From Opitutia bacterium UBA3151 (GTDB lineage Bacteria > Verrucomicrobiota > Verrucomicrobiia > Opitutales > Seribacteraceae), in the NCBI GenBank assembly GCA_002364975.1, contig DEYT01000080.1:1-27430 (forward strand): a stretch of 27,430 bases of DNA, read 5' to 3'. Both the position numbers and the translations under genes were made by a program. Every line of letters begins with the position of its first letter. Within the stretch, counting starts at the first letter, position 1. The notes below the pieces were generated by a model that searched no databases, was not told the origin of the DNA, and saw only the letters and a list, made by a program, of their open reading frames with translations. Positions 1 through 8,075 of this stretch are shown one piece after another.

Positions 1-3000
1 ATGACGGTCTTCGGGTCTGTACTGATCGACATCCCCCATGCCCGGACCAATGATTTCGAGGTTGAACAATTGCCACCAATTATTTTTTTCCTCCAGGCTG
101 GTAATCCGAACCTTTTTTGCTACTACCATATCGAATGGAATCGTGGTAACTTGGGCACCCTCAAATTGATCCGCAACTGTGAGCCAAGAGTCACCATTTT
201 CAGAAATCTCCACTTTTACGTTGCCAGGGTAATCCCCTCCTTTAGCAGTAAGGATAACCTTAAAGACATTACGCTGATGAGGGAATTCAGCCTCAATCCA
301 AGTACCAACCTTTAAGGCTGCCTTGGTTGCGAAAGTAGTTTTCTCATCCTCATCCTGAATGAATTGGAGGTGCTGCTGACCATGACTTGCAGAAAGTTTC
401 CAGAGTTTGATCTCGCTACCTGAATTGAGGAGAACTTCACGCAGGGTGGCCTCGGTGAATGCCTGGGTCATGCTAGCGGTTTCTTCGCGGGCTTTTGCGA
501 CTTCTTCGGTTTTGATCATTCCTGCATTGTTGCCAAAACTGTTGCGTATGTAGGTTAGTACGGAAGCAATGTAATCATCATCATTGGTCTTGAGGGGCAT
601 CATGTAACCGCCCATGTAGGATTGTCCGCGCAATGGGCCTGAAATCCCCTGCAGGGCAACTTTTGCTAGCACATCCTTGGAACCAATCACCGTGGGATTA
701 TTTATGAAAGACGGGGCCATTTTCATTTTTCCGTCCGGGGTTACCACTCCCTTTCCATCCGGGGCGTGGCAGGTCGCACAAAGGGATTCAAAATGTTTTT
801 TGCCCGCATTAAGTAGGGCAACTTCTTCAGCCTCCAAGTTGGCTAATTCCTTTTGTCGTGCCACTTCCGCAAAGTAATCCTTGTTCAATTCATCATCAAT
901 TTCCTTGAGGTAGGGATTGGATCGGTTTTCTGCCAGAACAGAACCGGCCAGTGCCCGGGTTTCAGGAGTAACTTTGGTAGAGGCAGAGAGTAGAAGTTGA
1001 ATCGCGACATCGTGATGAGGATCGTTTACCAGAGATTGAAGAGCGGAAATGGTACTGATATCTTGATGAAAGAAAGGCTCAGTCATCCGAATGGCCGCAG
1101 CCCGGACTGTCGGGTCATCGTCCCGGTAAACCTTTTGCAGTAAATCCAAGTCAATCATGTCAAATCCCTCGATTGTCCAGAGAGCATGAAGCCGGGCCAG
1201 TGGGTCTTCTCCACTTGTGGCCAGTTGTCGAAGAACGGGAAGTGCCGAACGGTCTCCCTTAAGAATGATCAGTTTCTGGGCCTCGTCCCGCCACCATCCG
1301 TTTGGGTGGGAGAGGTGCTTGATCAGTTCAGCGGAGGACTCGTTGAGCATGTTGGGGCGTGGCCCAGGTTGGAAAGCAGAATGGCGGACCCGGTAAATTC
1401 GGCCTCGCTGGACATTTTGGTCCAGACCATAGTGCTTGATCGAGGAATGAATGAAGGAACCTTCGGGAACCCACGCGGATTCTTGAACGATACCACGGTG
1501 CATGTCTACGATGTAGAGGGTACCATCCGGACCGGTTGCGGAATTAACCGGTCTAAAATTCGCATCCGAGCTGGCGATAAACTCGTCTTCCATGTATGCA
1601 TTGTGAAGTACACGGCGGCCCATCGGATCTGTTTGAATGGTTGCTCTTCGGGTCAGGCGCCCAACGGGCTCGTGAAAAAATAAATTTCCAAGTAATTCCC
1701 GGGGTAGTCGATCCCCACGAAAGATAGTTTGCCCGCAGGTAGCGGTGAAGCTTTTTGCGGTGTTGTTCGACCGCATGCTCCCAAAACCGCCCTGAGAATC
1801 AGCAATATTATCGATGGGGAAAACCTCCCGGAAACCTTCTGCCATGACCCACTTAGGGTGCCACTTTGTGTAAATATTTGGAAAGAGTGGGTGAGCAGGT
1901 CCGATACCAGAGCCAGCATCAACATACATGACTTTACCCGCGTTGTCTTGGGTCAATCCCCACTGACCCCGATTACCCTTGGTTTCTCCCTTGATCACTT
2001 TTCCGTCTCGCAGACGGAGACGGTAATCGCTGTATGTAAGGTAGAGCCAGTTGTCCATACTCCAAATCAATCCGGATGGCTGGTGCTCCACATTGCCACC
2101 CCGTTTTCCCCCTTCAAACCAGATATTTTTCTCCTCGGCAACGCCGTCATTGTCGCGGTCGAAGTATTCATAAATATCATTGGTGTTTGATTCCGCAATC
2201 AGCACCGAATCGAGTAGGGGTAGAATCATTCGGGGTAAAAGTAGGTCTTTGGCAAACACCGTTTTATGATCCATGATACCATCTCCATCGGTGTCTTCCA
2301 ACCGGACGACTTGGCTGACTGGGTCATCGGTGCCGGTTCCGTTGATGTCCTGCATGTAAGTCCGCCACTCTGCAACATACATTCTGCCGTTTCCGTCCCA
2401 AACGCACACGGTGGGTTCGGTGACCATCGGGTTGTCCGCGACTAATTCAAGCGAATAACCGGGCTGGACCTTAAATGTTTTCTGGCTTTCTTCAGGGGTT
2501 TTAAAGCGAACGGTTGGATCCTGCTCGCCTGCTGCCGGCGGAAGAGAAAAACTGGGTTTGGGAATGGATTCAGTATCCACCTCTAATTCACCAAGGACAA
2601 AACGAAACCCCTGGTACCACATTTTAAGAATATCCTTGTTCCAGTAGATATGGTGGTTGTGTCCCGGGCTGGAAACAAAAATTCGGCCCTTACCAAAGCT
2701 TTTCACCCACGCCATGGCATAATCATTATCCTCCCTTTTTCGCCCCCCCCGGTGATTTTGAAATTTGGACATATCAATGGAAAGAAGAACCCGTACTTTT
2801 TCCCGGTCAAAATCCTTGTACTGGTAGAGCTCATCATTGATTTCAAAGCTCTGTTTGCCCCCAAAAATTCCACTGACCACAGGATGAGTAGAATCTTCAT
2901 TGCAGAGACAATAAGTACCTTCATGTCCCCAAGGATGTCCGTCAAAATTCCCTCCAATCATATCGGTATATCCCGGCCATCCTCCGTCCGTTGCGGCATG

Positions 3001-3432
3001 AATCGCGACAATTCCGCCACCATTTTCGACATATTCAATGAATTCTTTCCGCATTTTTTCGGTGGTCAGCCCTTTTTCAATACTGGTTGAATTATTCAGG
3101 TAAACCGCGTCATAATTTTTGAGGTTTTCGGCACTCAGGTCATTGGGGTCATTGGTGAAATCAGCATCAAAAAGACCGGTTTTTTCACCCATTTGCTTGG
3201 CCATTTCCTTCGCTACCGCGATCGAGCTGTGGTAGTAAGTAAAGGCCTTGGAGAAAACCAAGACCTTATGTTTTTTTAGCGGTTCAATCTTGTCTGGTAT
3301 GGCAAGTGCAATGTTTTCAATTTCTTCCTGGGTTGCTTCCTTGGCACCTTCTAAAGATACTGCGAATAGGGATGACAGAATAACCGTGAGGCAATAAACG
3401 ACTCGCAATTTGGATTGAGGAAAAATTTTCAT
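1..3432 (-). CDS. ThuA / PVC-type dehydrogenase / cytochrome c / discoidin-like giant secreted protein (3' partial)
   Basis: I read the complementary strand codon by codon from the ATG at 3432-3430 to base 1: 1144 codons without a stop, so the C-terminus lies beyond the window. A hydrophobic signal peptide covers about residues 8-24. Residues ~54-283 are a ThuA-like, glutamine-amidotransferase-fold domain (VLVFSKAFTYYHSS; HAATDGGWPGYTDMIGG from 145). Residues ~322-683 are a sorbosone/glucose-dehydrogenase-like beta-propeller (NPMVTEPTVCVWDGNGRMYVAEWR; a DTDGDG loop). HEAT-like helices follow to ~860. A cytochrome c domain has C885-A-T-C888-H889 and a possible Met ligand in the MGGYMMP segment (~940-945). 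The end (~1030-1130) resembles an F5/8 type C carbohydrate-binding domain. ThuA is linked to 3-keto-disaccharide metabolism; coupling it to a haem dehydrogenase suggests periplasmic sugar oxidation. No Shine-Dalgarno is evident. The substrate is unknown. Domain calls are firm; function is inferred. Confidence 0.93.
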   Translation of the reverse strand, partial: MKIFPQSKLRVVYCLTVILSSLFAVSLEGAKEATQEEIENIALAIPDKIEPLKKHKVLVFSKAFTYYHSSIAVAKEMAKQMGEKTGLFDADFTNDPNDLSAENLKNYDAVYLNNSTSIEKGLTTEKMRKEFIEYVENGGGIVAIHAATDGGWPGYTDMIGGNFDGHPWGHEGTYCLCNEDSTHPVVSGIFGGKQSFEINDELYQYKDFDREKVRVLLSIDMSKFQNHRGGRKREDNDYAMAWVKSFGKGRIFVSSPGHNHHIYWNKDILKMWYQGFRFVLGELEVDTESIPKPSFSLPPAAGEQDPTVRFKTPEESQKTFKVQPGYSLELVADNPMVTEPTVCVWDGNGRMYVAEWRTYMQDINGTGTDDPVSQVVRLEDTDGDGIMDHKTVFAKDLLLPRMILPLLDSVLIAESNTNDIYEYFDRDNDGVAEEKNIWFEGGKRGGNVEHQPSGLIWSMDNWLYLTYSDYRLRLRDGKVIKGETKGNRGQWGLTQDNAGKVMYVDAGSGIGPAHPLFPNIYTKWHPKWVMAEGFREVFPIDNIADSQGGFGSMRSNNTAKSFTATCGQTIFRGDRLPRELLGNLFFHEPVGRLTRRATIQTDPMGRRVLHNAYMEDEFIASSDANFRPVNSATGPDGTLYIVDMHRGIVQESAWVPEGSFIHSSIKHYGLDQNVQRGRIYRVRHSAFQPGPRPNMLNESSAELIKHLSHPNGWWRDEAQKLIILKGDRSALPVLRQLATSGEDPLARLHALWTIEGFDMIDLDLLQKVYRDDDPTVRAAAIRMTEPFFHQDISTISALQSLVNDPHHDVAIQLLLSASTKVTPETRALAGSVLAENRSNPYLKEIDDELNKDYFAEVARQKELANLEAEEVALLNAGKKHFESLCATCHAPDGKGVVTPDGKMKMAPSFINNPTVIGSKDVLAKVALQGISGPLRGQSYMGGYMMPLKTNDDDYIASVLTYIRNSFGNNAGMIKTEEVAKAREETASMTQAFTEATLREVLLNSGSEIKLWKLSASHGQQHLQFIQDEDEKTTFATKAALKVGTWIEAEFPHQRNVFKVILTAKGGDYPGNVKVEISENGDSWLTVADQFEGAQVTTIPFDMVVAKKVRITSLEEKNNWWQLFNLEIIGPGMGDVDQYRPEDRH

Positions 3433-3753
3433 GCGATAAAACGATTTCGAAATTCGAATGTTATCAGATAGTGAAAATAGAATGAAGACAATTGTAGCTT
3501 TAATATTGAAAGACTTAAACCCCTATTGTTCCAATTATCTTGATTGTCGAAATTTATCCAAACTTTGTCTTACAAAAGCAATCTCTGCATGGTAAGATTA
3601 TATTAATCGTAAAAGGGTAGACGAGTCAAAATGGTTAAATGATTTGGGAATCCCAAACACTAATGTGGTTATCCCTCAACCAAGGATTTTCATCGCACCA
3701 ATATTTTTCGACTGTTTTAAATCTTGTCACCGGGGACAGTCCCATTGAATTTA
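3433..3753. other. Gene-free AT-rich spacer with REP-like palindrome
   Basis: No convincing gene lies between the start of the ThuA fusion and the stop of the DNPH1-like gene. On the plus strand an open stretch of about 45 codons (roughly 3605-3747) has no start codon and matches nothing I recognise. Near the right end, GGGGACAGTCCC (3732-3743) contains the perfect odd palindrome GGGAC-A-GTCCC. Similar GGGGACWGTCCCC motifs are known as REP-type elements beside Y1 (RAYT) transposases, but only this one copy was noticed and no transposase is present. The left part should contain the promoter of the ThuA fusion gene, but I cannot pick -35/-10 boxes with confidence. Confidence 0.6.
3732..3743. 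repeat. REP-like palindrome GGGGACAGTCCC
   Basis: The 11-bp core GGGAC-A-GTCCC is a perfect inverted repeat just after the stop of the DNPH1-like gene, in its 3' flank. It could be a solitary REP/RAYT-type element or a weak 3' hairpin of the DUF1553 operon transcript. No T-run follows on either strand, so it is not a classical terminator. Only one copy was noticed here, so repeat status cannot be judged from this window. Confidence 0.35.
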
Positions 3754-4176
3754 TTAGGAAAGCGAGTTGATAAAAGATAGAATCTCTTCTTTTGCATGAT
3801 CCAAATCGTGGTAGTGGAAAGTTCTGAATTTTAGATTTCCAGATACCATAGCAGAAAGCTTGCTTTTTTTACTGCTTTCTTCGTAAAGGCAAAGAATGGG
3901 CTTTCCCAATTTTTCAGCCATTCCAAGTTCATATCCAACGCCAAGGGAAGGATTTGTGACTTCTGCAATGACAGCATCAGCCGACTCCAGCCATTCAAGA
4001 TCTCTTTGGTATATTTCCTTGTCTGAGAGATCTTGTTCACCGATTTCTTCGATGCCCGTATCTCCTACATGTTCGGTAAGAACTTCAACTTTGGAAGAAA
4101 GAAATAGGATGAGTTCATGGTACTTGTTTTGATCCTTCCTACCTCCCCGGATTGAGCCTGCAAAATAAACTTTCAA
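3754..4176 (-). CDS. DNPH1/Rcl-like 2'-deoxynucleoside 5'-phosphate N-hydrolase
   Basis: A 140-residue protein that aligns along its length with the eukaryotic DNPH1 (Rcl) family: G7-S-I-R-G-G-R at the N-terminus, Q-R-D59-L-E-W-L, AEVTNPSLGVGYELG with the expected catalytic Glu at 83, and L-S108-A-M. The family cleaves the N-glycosidic bond of (modified) 2'-deoxynucleoside monophosphates, a nucleotide-pool cleaning reaction in the cytosol; it is related to nucleoside 2-deoxyribosyltransferases. The start is TTG (4176-4174), overlapping the TGA stop of the DUF1501 gene in a TTGA junction, which implies translational coupling. No in-frame ATG gives a better start, since any later start would delete the GSIRGGR motif. 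Its position behind two exported proteins is odd. A generic nucleoside deoxyribosyltransferase-like role is the alternative. Confidence 0.88.
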   Translation of the reverse strand: MKVYFAGSIRGGRKDQNKYHELILFLSSKVEVLTEHVGDTGIEEIGEQDLSDKEIYQRDLEWLESADAVIAEVTNPSLGVGYELGMAEKLGKPILCLYEESSKKSKLSAMVSGNLKFRTFHYHDLDHAKEEILSFINSLS

Positions 4177-5582
4177 GCAATCAAGGGGGTAATGACCTTA
4201 CCGTGTACATCGGTGAGGCGAAAATCTCTTCCGGCATAGCGGTAGGTCAACTTTTCATGATCGAATCCAAGTAGATGGAGCATGGTGGCATGTAAATCGT
4301 GCACATGTACTGGATTATCTACCGCTTGAAACCCAAATGGATCGGTGGCGCCATGAACATACCCGGGTTTAACTCCGCCACCTGCCATCCAGACTGTAAA
4401 GCCATGATGATTATGATCTCGACCGTTGACCTTACCCGCATTTGAACCGGGCTTGGGCAATTCTACGGTGGGAGTACGGCCAAATTCTCCACCCCACAAA
4501 ACTAGGGTCTCCTCGAGTAGCCCCCGGTCTTTAAGGTCACCGAGCAGGGCTCCGATTGCTTGGTCGCATTGCAGGGCCAACTTCGAATGATTTTTTTCAA
4601 TTTCATCGTGACTATCCCAGGGTTGTCCAGCTCCGTGCCAGAGTTGGACGAAACGAACACCTCGTTCCACCAGTCGTCGGGCCATTAGGCACTGCTTCGC
4701 GTGTACTCCTTTGCCATAGGCTTCCCTTGTCTTCAGGGTTTCCTTACTAACATCAAAGGCATCACTCGCTTCCATCTGCATCCGGTAGGCAAGCTCAAAG
4801 GATCGGATTCTTGCATCCAAACTATCATCGTCAGGTCGCTCTAATTGGTGAGCCTGGTTCAGCTTGTTTAGAAGGTTGAGCTGCCGGGATTGCCGAAGGG
4901 GAGGGAGCGAGGGATTTAAGTTGGGGATGATTTCTTCCCCTGCTTTGCGAGCCGGGTTTACATAGGTTCCCTGATAGATTCCGGGGAGAAATGCGGATCG
5001 CCAATTTTGAGTTTCAGTTACGGGATATCCACCTGGGCAAAGGACCACAAAACCGGGTAAGTTTTGATTTTCCGTACCCAGTCCGTAAGTGACCCACGAT
5101 CCCATGCTTGGACGGACCAACTGGCTTTCACCACAGTTCATCAGCATCAAAGACGGTTCGTGATTAGGAACATTTGCCTGCATTGAGCGGATCACGCAAA
5201 GATCATCGGCATGCTTAGCAACATGAGGAAAAAGGGAACTTACTGGGAGGCCCGACTGGCCATATTTTTTAAATGGGAAGGGGGAAGCAAATGCGGCTCC
5301 CGTCTTGCGTTCGGTCTTGAACCGATTTTCCTCGGGGAGAATTTTTCCATGCCATTTCTGAAGTTCCGGCTTAGGGTCAAAAGTGTCCATGTGGGAAGGG
5401 CCGCCGTTCATGAAGAGGTGAATGACCCGCTTTGCTTTGGGGGCAAAGTGGGGTCCTCGTACCATCATTGGATTGGGTGCTCCGTCCAACATTGGCCTGA
5501 GGGCTGACAAGCCAAAGCCCATACCACACCCGACCAAGAAGTTTCTTCTTGGAATAGGAAGGCTTTGGTTAAATAGATTCAT
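4173..5582 (-). CDS. DUF1501 family protein, Tat-exported
   Basis: The 469-residue length is usual for DUF1501. The N-terminus carries a twin-arginine signal (P-R12-R13-N-F-L-V-G followed by a hydrophobic Gly-rich stretch). Family signatures are MNGGPSHMDTFDPKP, WGGEFGRTPTVE, NGRDHNHHGFTVWMAGGG and the C-terminal HDLHATMLHLLGFDHEKL...YAGRDFRLTDVHG. DUF1501 is distantly related to the alkaline phosphatase/sulfatase fold, but no biochemical activity is established. The ATG overlaps the TAA stop of the DUF1549/1553 gene (TAATG), the classical pairing of these two families in planctomycetes and verrucomicrobia, and its own stop overlaps the DNPH1-like TTG start. The pair probably acts together outside the cytoplasmic membrane. 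Family assignment is secure; function is not known. Confidence 0.95.
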   Translation of the reverse strand: MNLFNQSLPIPRRNFLVGCGMGFGLSALRPMLDGAPNPMMVRGPHFAPKAKRVIHLFMNGGPSHMDTFDPKPELQKWHGKILPEENRFKTERKTGAAFASPFPFKKYGQSGLPVSSLFPHVAKHADDLCVIRSMQANVPNHEPSLMLMNCGESQLVRPSMGSWVTYGLGTENQNLPGFVVLCPGGYPVTETQNWRSAFLPGIYQGTYVNPARKAGEEIIPNLNPSLPPLRQSRQLNLLNKLNQAHQLERPDDDSLDARIRSFELAYRMQMEASDAFDVSKETLKTREAYGKGVHAKQCLMARRLVERGVRFVQLWHGAGQPWDSHDEIEKNHSKLALQCDQAIGALLGDLKDRGLLEETLVLWGGEFGRTPTVELPKPGSNAGKVNGRDHNHHGFTVWMAGGGVKPGYVHGATDPFGFQAVDNPVHVHDLHATMLHLLGFDHEKLTYRYAGRDFRLTDVHGKVITPLIA

Positions 5583-8011
5583 TAGTCGACGAAGAAAAAT
5601 TCGTTGGACATTAAAATAGCTTGGCCAAGATCCTGAAGGTTTGCAAGTTTTGCATGGGGGCCAAGGAAGGATTGAGCAGTGGAAATTTCTTTGGGTAACG
5701 GGTCACGGGAAAGCAATTTTTGATAGAAAAAACGAATGCTCTTCACCGAAGAATCAGGCGGGCCGTTTTGGGAAAAGAGTTGAAGAGCTAAATTTGCCAG
5801 CTTTTCGGCTCTGGCAATGACAAATGGATGATTTAAGGCAAACAGAGCTTGCTGGGGTACGGTGGTTTTCAATCGCTTAGGAGCATGGATGTTGGGGTTT
5901 GCAAAATCAAAAGAGGTGAGGGTAGGAGAAAGGTTTTGTCGATCGACATGACCATAGACCGCACGGCGTCGAGAAAAAGGTTCTTGATGCAGTTTTTGAG
6001 CGGGTCCACCCATGCTCAGATCCAATTCACCGCTTACTTGGAGCATGCTATCCCGCATCATTTCAAAACTTAGCCTTTTTCGATTCATGGAGGACAACCA
6101 CCGATTTTCAGGATCTTGGGGAGGGAGCGGTCTGGAACTTTGACGATAGGTTTTGGAGAGTACAATGTTTCGGATAATTTTTTTAATACTCCATCCGTCA
6201 TTCCGAAATCGGATGGCGAGATGATCAAGCAACTCGGGATGGGTTGGATGCTCTCCCATCAATCCGAAATCGCTCGGAGTTCGGACTAACCCTTGATCAA
6301 ATAAATGGCCCCATATCCGGTTTACCATCACTCGGGCAGTAAGTGGATTTTCAGGAGCGAGAATGGCGCGGGCCAATTCTAACCTCCCACTGCCTTGGCT
6401 AAAGTTTGTACGTTCTTTTCCTTTGGGTAGCAGAGCCACAGGGAATCGTCGGGGAACCCTTGGACCACGGGATCCGAAATTACCGCGCAACATGATTTGG
6501 GGATCCTGAATGTTTTCTTTGTCGACCAGTGACATCGCTCTTGGGGGGGCTCCGGGGTGGGTCGCCTCATGTTTGGCAACCTTGGCACGAAGTGAGTTTT
6601 TACGGTTTCGATCCTTGGTGTCGAAATATTTGTCTATTTCCTCCACTGCTAAGTTTACAGGGAAATCTCGGTGGGAAACCGCAGAAATTAAACCCTTCTT
6701 ATCTTCAGTCGTTTGGGCTTCTTGGATGGCTTGAGCAAGGGATTCCGCATACCAGAGGATAACCTTGCCAAGACTGACCGGGCCTTCCGATTCGATTCTT
6801 TTTCGTAAAAAGGAGGGAAAAGTGGAAATATCAGTTTGCTTCCAACTCTCTAAATACTTGGATGAATCTTTGGCAGTGGTAAGCTGGACAAGGGGTTTGA
6901 GGAAGCTTTCTTTGGCTCGCTCTTTTGCTCTTAAATATCCTCGCCATCGGTTGGCAAGTTTAGGATAAAGCTTTCTCTTGGATGCCAATGCTTCAAAGTC
7001 ATTTTGGTTCAGTGTTTTTCCTTCTAAAGTCGCTTCTAAATAGGTTTGAATGCCCTCTACAGACCTAACATATTCTAGCTTGGAGCGAATATGGTTATTC
7101 ACCTCACCTTCGAGCTGATCCAGTTTCTTCTTAAAATCCAAATAGGAAGATGAGCTCAGGTCAGGACTTTCCAATAGCGGAAGTTCATCGGGTTGACTGG
7201 AAGCATTGAATACACCGTATAGGGAATAATAGTCTTCGGTCGGGATCGGGTCATGGAAATGATCATGACAGCGGGCACAGGCCACGGTGAATCCCATAAG
7301 GCCACGGGTGACGAGATCAATGCGGTCATCAATAATCAACTGGCGACGATTTAGAAACCTTGGGCCTACCGTTAAAAATCCGAGTGCAGCAAGATCTGGA
7401 TGCTCGGGAGAGTCGGTCAAAAAGTCCGCTGCTAATTGCATGGTGATAAATTGATTGAAGGGGAGGTCCTGGTTGAGGGATCGAATGACCCAATCCCGGT
7501 AGGTATAGGCATACGGGAAATCCCGACTTTCTCCACCGGCAAGATAGCCTTTAGTATCAGCATAGCGGGCGACATCGAGCCAATGTCTTCCCCATTTTTC
7601 ACCAAAGCGAGGGGATGCAAGTAGTTCATCAATCAAAATTGAGTAAGCTTTCGGGTTTTGATCCGTCGCAAATGCCTGAACTTTTCCGAAGCTTGGTTTG
7701 AGTCCGATTAGGTCATGATAAAGCCGGCGAATAAGGGTCTTTCGATTTGCAGGTCTGGCAAAGGTGAGGCCCCTTTTTTTTAATTGAGCATCCACAAAAA
7801 TATCAATGGGATGACTGAATTTGGATTCGGGAATCAGAGGTTTAACCATGGATTGGAAGGCCCAATGATCCCTTGATTTTGCAAAGATTGCTTCCATGCC
7901 TGGTGTTTCCGCACAATGCAAAAAAGGCAGGGCAGTAAATGATAGGGCACCCACGAGGGCTCCAACCATAAATCGATGCTTACGAATCATTTTTTTATTT
8001 TGTAAAGCCAT
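5582..8011 (-). CDS. DUF1549/DUF1553 (PSCyt2-PSD1) domain secreted protein
   Basis: An 809-residue protein. The DUF1549 half shows KWGRHWLDVARYADTKGY and C245-A-R-C248-HDHFHDPIPTEDYYSLYGVFNA. The DUF1553 half shows NPLTARVMVNRIWGHLFDQGLVRTPSDFG, LDHLAIRFRNDGWSIKKIIRNIVLSKTYRQSS and TVPQQALFALNHPFV. The N-terminal cytochrome-like PSCyt1 domain found in many relatives is absent: after the signal peptide (about residues 8-33) the chain runs straight into DUF1549. The function of the family is unknown; it is often encoded near sulfatases and other polysaccharide-degrading enzymes. The ATG at 8011 is used here, but Met8 would also leave a good signal peptide. It is the first gene of a three-gene overlapping operon with DUF1501 and the DNPH1-like hydrolase. 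Confidence 0.95.
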   Translation of the reverse strand: MALQNKKMIRKHRFMVGALVGALSFTALPFLHCAETPGMEAIFAKSRDHWAFQSMVKPLIPESKFSHPIDIFVDAQLKKRGLTFARPANRKTLIRRLYHDLIGLKPSFGKVQAFATDQNPKAYSILIDELLASPRFGEKWGRHWLDVARYADTKGYLAGGESRDFPYAYTYRDWVIRSLNQDLPFNQFITMQLAADFLTDSPEHPDLAALGFLTVGPRFLNRRQLIIDDRIDLVTRGLMGFTVACARCHDHFHDPIPTEDYYSLYGVFNASSQPDELPLLESPDLSSSSYLDFKKKLDQLEGEVNNHIRSKLEYVRSVEGIQTYLEATLEGKTLNQNDFEALASKRKLYPKLANRWRGYLRAKERAKESFLKPLVQLTTAKDSSKYLESWKQTDISTFPSFLRKRIESEGPVSLGKVILWYAESLAQAIQEAQTTEDKKGLISAVSHRDFPVNLAVEEIDKYFDTKDRNRKNSLRAKVAKHEATHPGAPPRAMSLVDKENIQDPQIMLRGNFGSRGPRVPRRFPVALLPKGKERTNFSQGSGRLELARAILAPENPLTARVMVNRIWGHLFDQGLVRTPSDFGLMGEHPTHPELLDHLAIRFRNDGWSIKKIIRNIVLSKTYRQSSRPLPPQDPENRWLSSMNRKRLSFEMMRDSMLQVSGELDLSMGGPAQKLHQEPFSRRRAVYGHVDRQNLSPTLTSFDFANPNIHAPKRLKTTVPQQALFALNHPFVIARAEKLANLALQLFSQNGPPDSSVKSIRFFYQKLLSRDPLPKEISTAQSFLGPHAKLANLQDLGQAILMSNEFFFVD

Positions 8012-8038
8012 GGACTTGAGTCAATAAGAGCCCGATCT

Positions 8039-8050
8039 ATTTGATCAAAT
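8039..8050. promoter_or_regulatory. 12-bp perfect palindrome upstream of the DUF1549/1553 operon
   Basis: ATTTGATCAAAT is a perfect palindrome 28 bases upstream of the ATG at 8011, in the 64-bp gap between the dehydrogenase stop and the operon start. The position would suit an operator for the DUF1553-DUF1501-DNPH1 operon. With no loop it cannot form a good terminator hairpin. A 12-mer of this AT-rich type can arise by chance, so this is weak. Confidence 0.25.
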
Positions 8051-8075
8051 AAATTTGGGGGATATCACCGCGTGC

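Noticed and set aside
1186..3090. Plus-strand reading frames of about 145-165 codons (1186-1683, 1729-2190, 2650-3090)
   Set aside because: They lie exactly codon-in-codon opposite the ThuA-dehydrogenase gene and have no family motifs; they are antisense shadows of a long real gene.
5582..8011. Reading the signal peptide of the DUF1549/1553 protein as a lipoprotein signal (PFLHC-AET)
   Set aside because: His directly before Cys does not fit a lipobox; an ordinary Sec signal is more likely.
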